From: CAZLGO01 sp964559295
GTDB lineage: Archaea > Methanobacteriota > Methanobacteria > Methanobacteriales > Methanobacteriaceae
Assembly: GCA_964559295.1 (NCBI GenBank)
Contig: CAZLGO010000080.1
Coordinates: 1 to 7,079 of the forward strand
Length of the DNA stretch: 7,079 nucleotides
Direction: 5' to 3'
The position numbers and the translations under genes were made by a program. Within the stretch, counting starts at the first letter, position 1; each line of letters starts with the position of its first letter. Of this stretch, positions 5,427 through 7,079 are shown in pieces. The notes beneath the pieces were generated by a model. That model did no database searches. It was not told the DNA's origin and was given only the letters and a program-made list of their open reading frames with translations.

Positions 5427-6278
5427 TCAGTAATGGCTTGCAGGAGTCATGTCAAGATGTTTATCCTCCTTACCAGGGACCCCATATGCATCAGACCTGC
5501 ATTGCATACATGCTCTAAAAATCGGTATTATTTCTTCGGTAGCATCCCTTATCTCACTTAGTTGCGCACAAGTAGGTCTTGGATAATCTTTGAATTTATA
5601 GAGTGGTATCAACGGGATTATATTCATTAGAGAGGCTCCTTGCTTTTTTACAGCTTTTGCTATATCAAGTATGTGGTTGTCGTTAAGCCCTGGAATCAAA
5701 ACGGTGTTAACCTTTACAACAATACCCTTCTCGGATGCTTTTTTTATCCCTAAAAGCTGCTTTTGTGATAATAACTTGAATGCTTCCTCCCCTCTGTAAA
5801 TCTTTCCGTCGTAATAAACCTGCGAATAAATTTTACTTCCGATTTCAGGTGAGATTGCATTGACCGTTACTGTTATGGTATTTATATGCAAATCAGCCAA
5901 CTCTTCAGCTTTATCTGGTAGAAGGAGCCCATTTGTGCTTATACACTTTATAAGCTCCGGAAATTTTTCGTCAACTTTCTTGAAAAATTCAAAGGTTTCT
6001 TTATTAAAGAGAGCATCACCAGGTCCTGCAACACCAACAACAGCAATAGGCATTTCTTTTGTGACTTTTTCAACATGTTTTATTGCATCTTCAACCGACA
6101 TAACCCTTGATGCAACTCCTGGTCTTCTCTCACATTTGTTGAGCTCTCTTGTACAGAAATTACACTGTATGTTACATTTTGGTGCAATTGGAACATGTAT
6201 TCTTCCAACTTTATCGTGAAATTTTTCGTTGAAACATGGATGTACCTTCGTTAGATGTGCAAACTTAGACTTTTCCAT
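5427..6278 (-). CDS. nifB: NifB radical SAM [8Fe-9S-C] cluster synthase
   Basis: NifB fuses two [4Fe-4S] units and inserts a carbide, taken from SAM, to make the [8Fe-9S-C] L-cluster, precursor of nitrogenase cofactor. This 283-residue protein is the short archaeal form, without the C-terminal NifX-like domain. All expected ligands are present: the radical SAM motif C35-xxx-C39-xx-C42, HPC at 13-15 with Cys112 for one substrate cluster, and Cys49 with C257-xx-C260 for the other. Other NifB signatures are RRPGVASRVMSVEDA (51-65), AGPGDALFN (84-92), CISTNGLLL (112-120), TVTVNAISPEIGSKIY (136-151), NTVLIPGLNDNHI (191-203) and CRSDAYGVPG (260-269). The start ATG 6278 has a GAGGT site (6284-6288) and overlaps the Mmp17 3' end by 14 bp, so the two are translationally coupled. 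No nifHDKEN genes are visible. The neighbours point to methyl-coenzyme M reductase activation rather than nitrogen fixation, which is inference. Confidence 0.92.
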   Translation of the reverse strand: MEKSKFAHLTKVHPCFNEKFHDKVGRIHVPIAPKCNIQCNFCTRELNKCERRPGVASRVMSVEDAIKHVEKVTKEMPIAVVGVAGPGDALFNKETFEFFKKVDEKFPELIKCISTNGLLLPDKAEELADLHINTITVTVNAISPEIGSKIYSQVYYDGKIYRGEEAFKLLSQKQLLGIKKASEKGIVVKVNTVLIPGLNDNHILDIAKAVKKQGASLMNIIPLIPLYKFKDYPRPTCAQLSEIRDATEEIIPIFRACMQCRSDAYGVPGKEDKHLDMTPASHY

Positions 6279-6828
6279 TTTTTACCTCTTTTATCATTTT
6301 TTCACACTTTAAAGTCCACTCATTTTTTATAACATCATCAGAACAGGTCATTGCGATGATATCTCCTTCTGATGAATCATTGATAACTCTGAATCCTTCA
6401 GGAATTATTCTAAAGATAGCATCATATACCTTTCTCTTTAGAGTTTCGCTTGGATCATGAACCACCAACCCTTCAAGTTTTACTGTAGGATTTTCAATTA
6501 CAATTTCGAATCTGTCGGGCTGCTGTATTTTCTCCCTCTCCTCAATGGTCCAAAGCTTCTTTAGCAATTCAGGAAGGTAGGTTTCATCCCTAATTCTTAT
6601 AAGTACTTTATTTTCTTTTTTATCATATTTATATTCTGCAAAGTCTTCTAAAACAACGGGTGATGCGGCTTTTTCAACCTCAACTACAATTATAAATACA
6701 GGTTCTCTTGGATCCACAAAAACTCGAACATCCTTTATGGAACGATAGATCTGAACCTCTTGGAGTATTTGTTTTACTATCATCTCATATACTTCTGCCC
6801 CTTTTTTATCATAACATTCGACTATCAT
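6265..6828 (-). CDS. mmp17: Methanogenesis marker protein 17 (MCR activation subunit)
   Basis: Mmp17 is a protein confined to methanogens and relatives. It is reported as a subunit of the ATP-driven complex (with McrC, Mmp3, Mmp7 and component A2) that reduces the nickel of coenzyme F430 in methyl-coenzyme M reductase. I identify it by its overall sequence, with the N-terminal VECYDKKGAEVYEMIVKQIL (3-22), VFVDPREPVFIIVVEVE (36-52) and a C-terminal part with PEGFRVINDSSEGDIIAM (143-160). It has 187 residues from ATG 6828, about the full family length. A TTG 6 nt further up (6834) abuts the N gap and is less likely. The ribosome binding site is probably the AGGAG seen just beyond the gap, if the gap is really short. 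The 3' end overlaps nifB by 14 bp. It has few cysteines (Cys5, Cys162, Cys175). Identification is from memory of the family, without a search. Confidence 0.8.
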   Translation of the reverse strand: MIVECYDKKGAEVYEMIVKQILQEVQIYRSIKDVRVFVDPREPVFIIVVEVEKAASPVVLEDFAEYKYDKKENKVLIRIRDETYLPELLKKLWTIEEREKIQQPDRFEIVIENPTVKLEGLVVHDPSETLKRKVYDAIFRIIPEGFRVINDSSEGDIIAMTCSDDVIKNEWTLKCEKMIKEVKNGKV

Positions 6829-6834
6829 TTTCAA

Positions 6835-6844
6835 NNNNNNNNNN
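6835..6844. other. Assembly gap (10 N)
   Basis: Exactly ten N sit between the mmp15 3' end and the mmp17 start. A placeholder of fixed length means the true size is unknown. The left flank holds the mmp17 start and the right flank ends in a glycine-rich C-terminus followed by GGAG, so the real gap may be only a few bases, or negative. The mmp15 stop codon lies inside it. Confidence 0.95.
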
Positions 6845-7079
6845 CTCCTAAACCAGATGATAATAATGCAGCGCCTACAGCGCCTATGTATTGAGAGTTT
6901 TCTGGAACAACAACCTCAAAGCCCAACATATCTTCTACAGCCACCACAAGTCCTTCTATAAGGGATGTCCCACCGACCTGTATTACAGGTTCACGGACAT
7001 CAATTTCCTGAAGTTGCTGTTCGTAGACTTGCTCTGCAACAGAATAACATGCAGCAGCTGCAACATCCTCTTTCCTGCA
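6845..7079 (-). CDS. mmp15: Methanogenesis marker protein 15, partial (ASKHA ATPase)
   Basis: The minus strand is open over all 235 bases. It reads CRKEDVAAAACYSVAEQVYE, QQLQEIDVREPVIQVGGTS, LIEGLVVAVEDMLGFEVVV and PENSQYIGAVGAALLSSGLG, running into the gap. This is the C-terminal end of a BadF/BadG/BcrA/BcrD-type ATPase. The adenosine-contacting VGGTSLIEGL loop and the closing PENSQYIGAVGAAL motif are diagnostic of this ASKHA group, whose members drive low-potential electron transfer by ATP hydrolysis. Its place directly before mmp17 identifies it as the methanogen-specific Mmp15 rather than a 2-hydroxyacyl-CoA dehydratase activator. The N-terminal ATP-binding part and the cluster-binding cysteines are outside the window, and the stop codon is hidden by the N run, so neither end can be given. 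Confidence 0.78.

Overview
The window reads as chromosomal DNA of an AT-rich methanogenic archaeon (Euryarchaeota). The indicators are methanogenesis marker proteins 15 and 17, an archaeal NifB without extra domains, the diphthine synthase DphB, a Trm5-type tRNA m1G37 methyltransferase, a winged-helix/PhoU fusion, and ribosome binding sites of the GGAGG/GGTGAT type. The overall look is closest to Methanobacteria-like lineages, but the order cannot be fixed from this sequence alone. A run of exactly ten N (6835-6844) marks a scaffold join, so this is draft or metagenomic sequence.

Layout. Positions 1-128 hold the 5' part of a frameshifted minus-strand reading frame that runs off the left edge. 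A two-gene minus-strand unit follows: a polytopic membrane protein (1182-1784) and, 14 bp downstream, the regulator PhoU (271-1167). Positions 1785-2437 contain no intact gene. They hold a start-less open frame on the minus strand, what looks like a decayed plus-strand gene, and a two-tier hairpin. DphB (2438-3229, minus) and Trm5 (3384-4406, plus) are divergent and share a 154-bp control region packed with hairpins and a 28-bp-spaced direct repeat. Trm5 converges on the end of a second minus-strand operon, read right to left: Mmp15 (partial), the N gap, Mmp17, NifB and MtnA.

How the genes work together. DphB and Trm5 both modify the translation elongation apparatus (elongation factor 2 and tRNA position 37). 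The Mmp15-Mmp17-NifB-MtnA operon is the most informative part. Mmp17 is a known subunit of the ATP-dependent methyl-coenzyme M reductase activation complex, which carries clusters resembling the [8Fe-9S-C] nitrogenase precursor. NifB is the radical SAM enzyme that makes that precursor. Co-transcription of the two, with no other nif gene visible, suggests this NifB serves MCR activation. MtnA directly behind NifB could recycle the 5'-deoxyadenosine (and methylthioadenosine) released by SAM chemistry. No CRISPR array, tRNA, rRNA or intact insertion sequence is visible.
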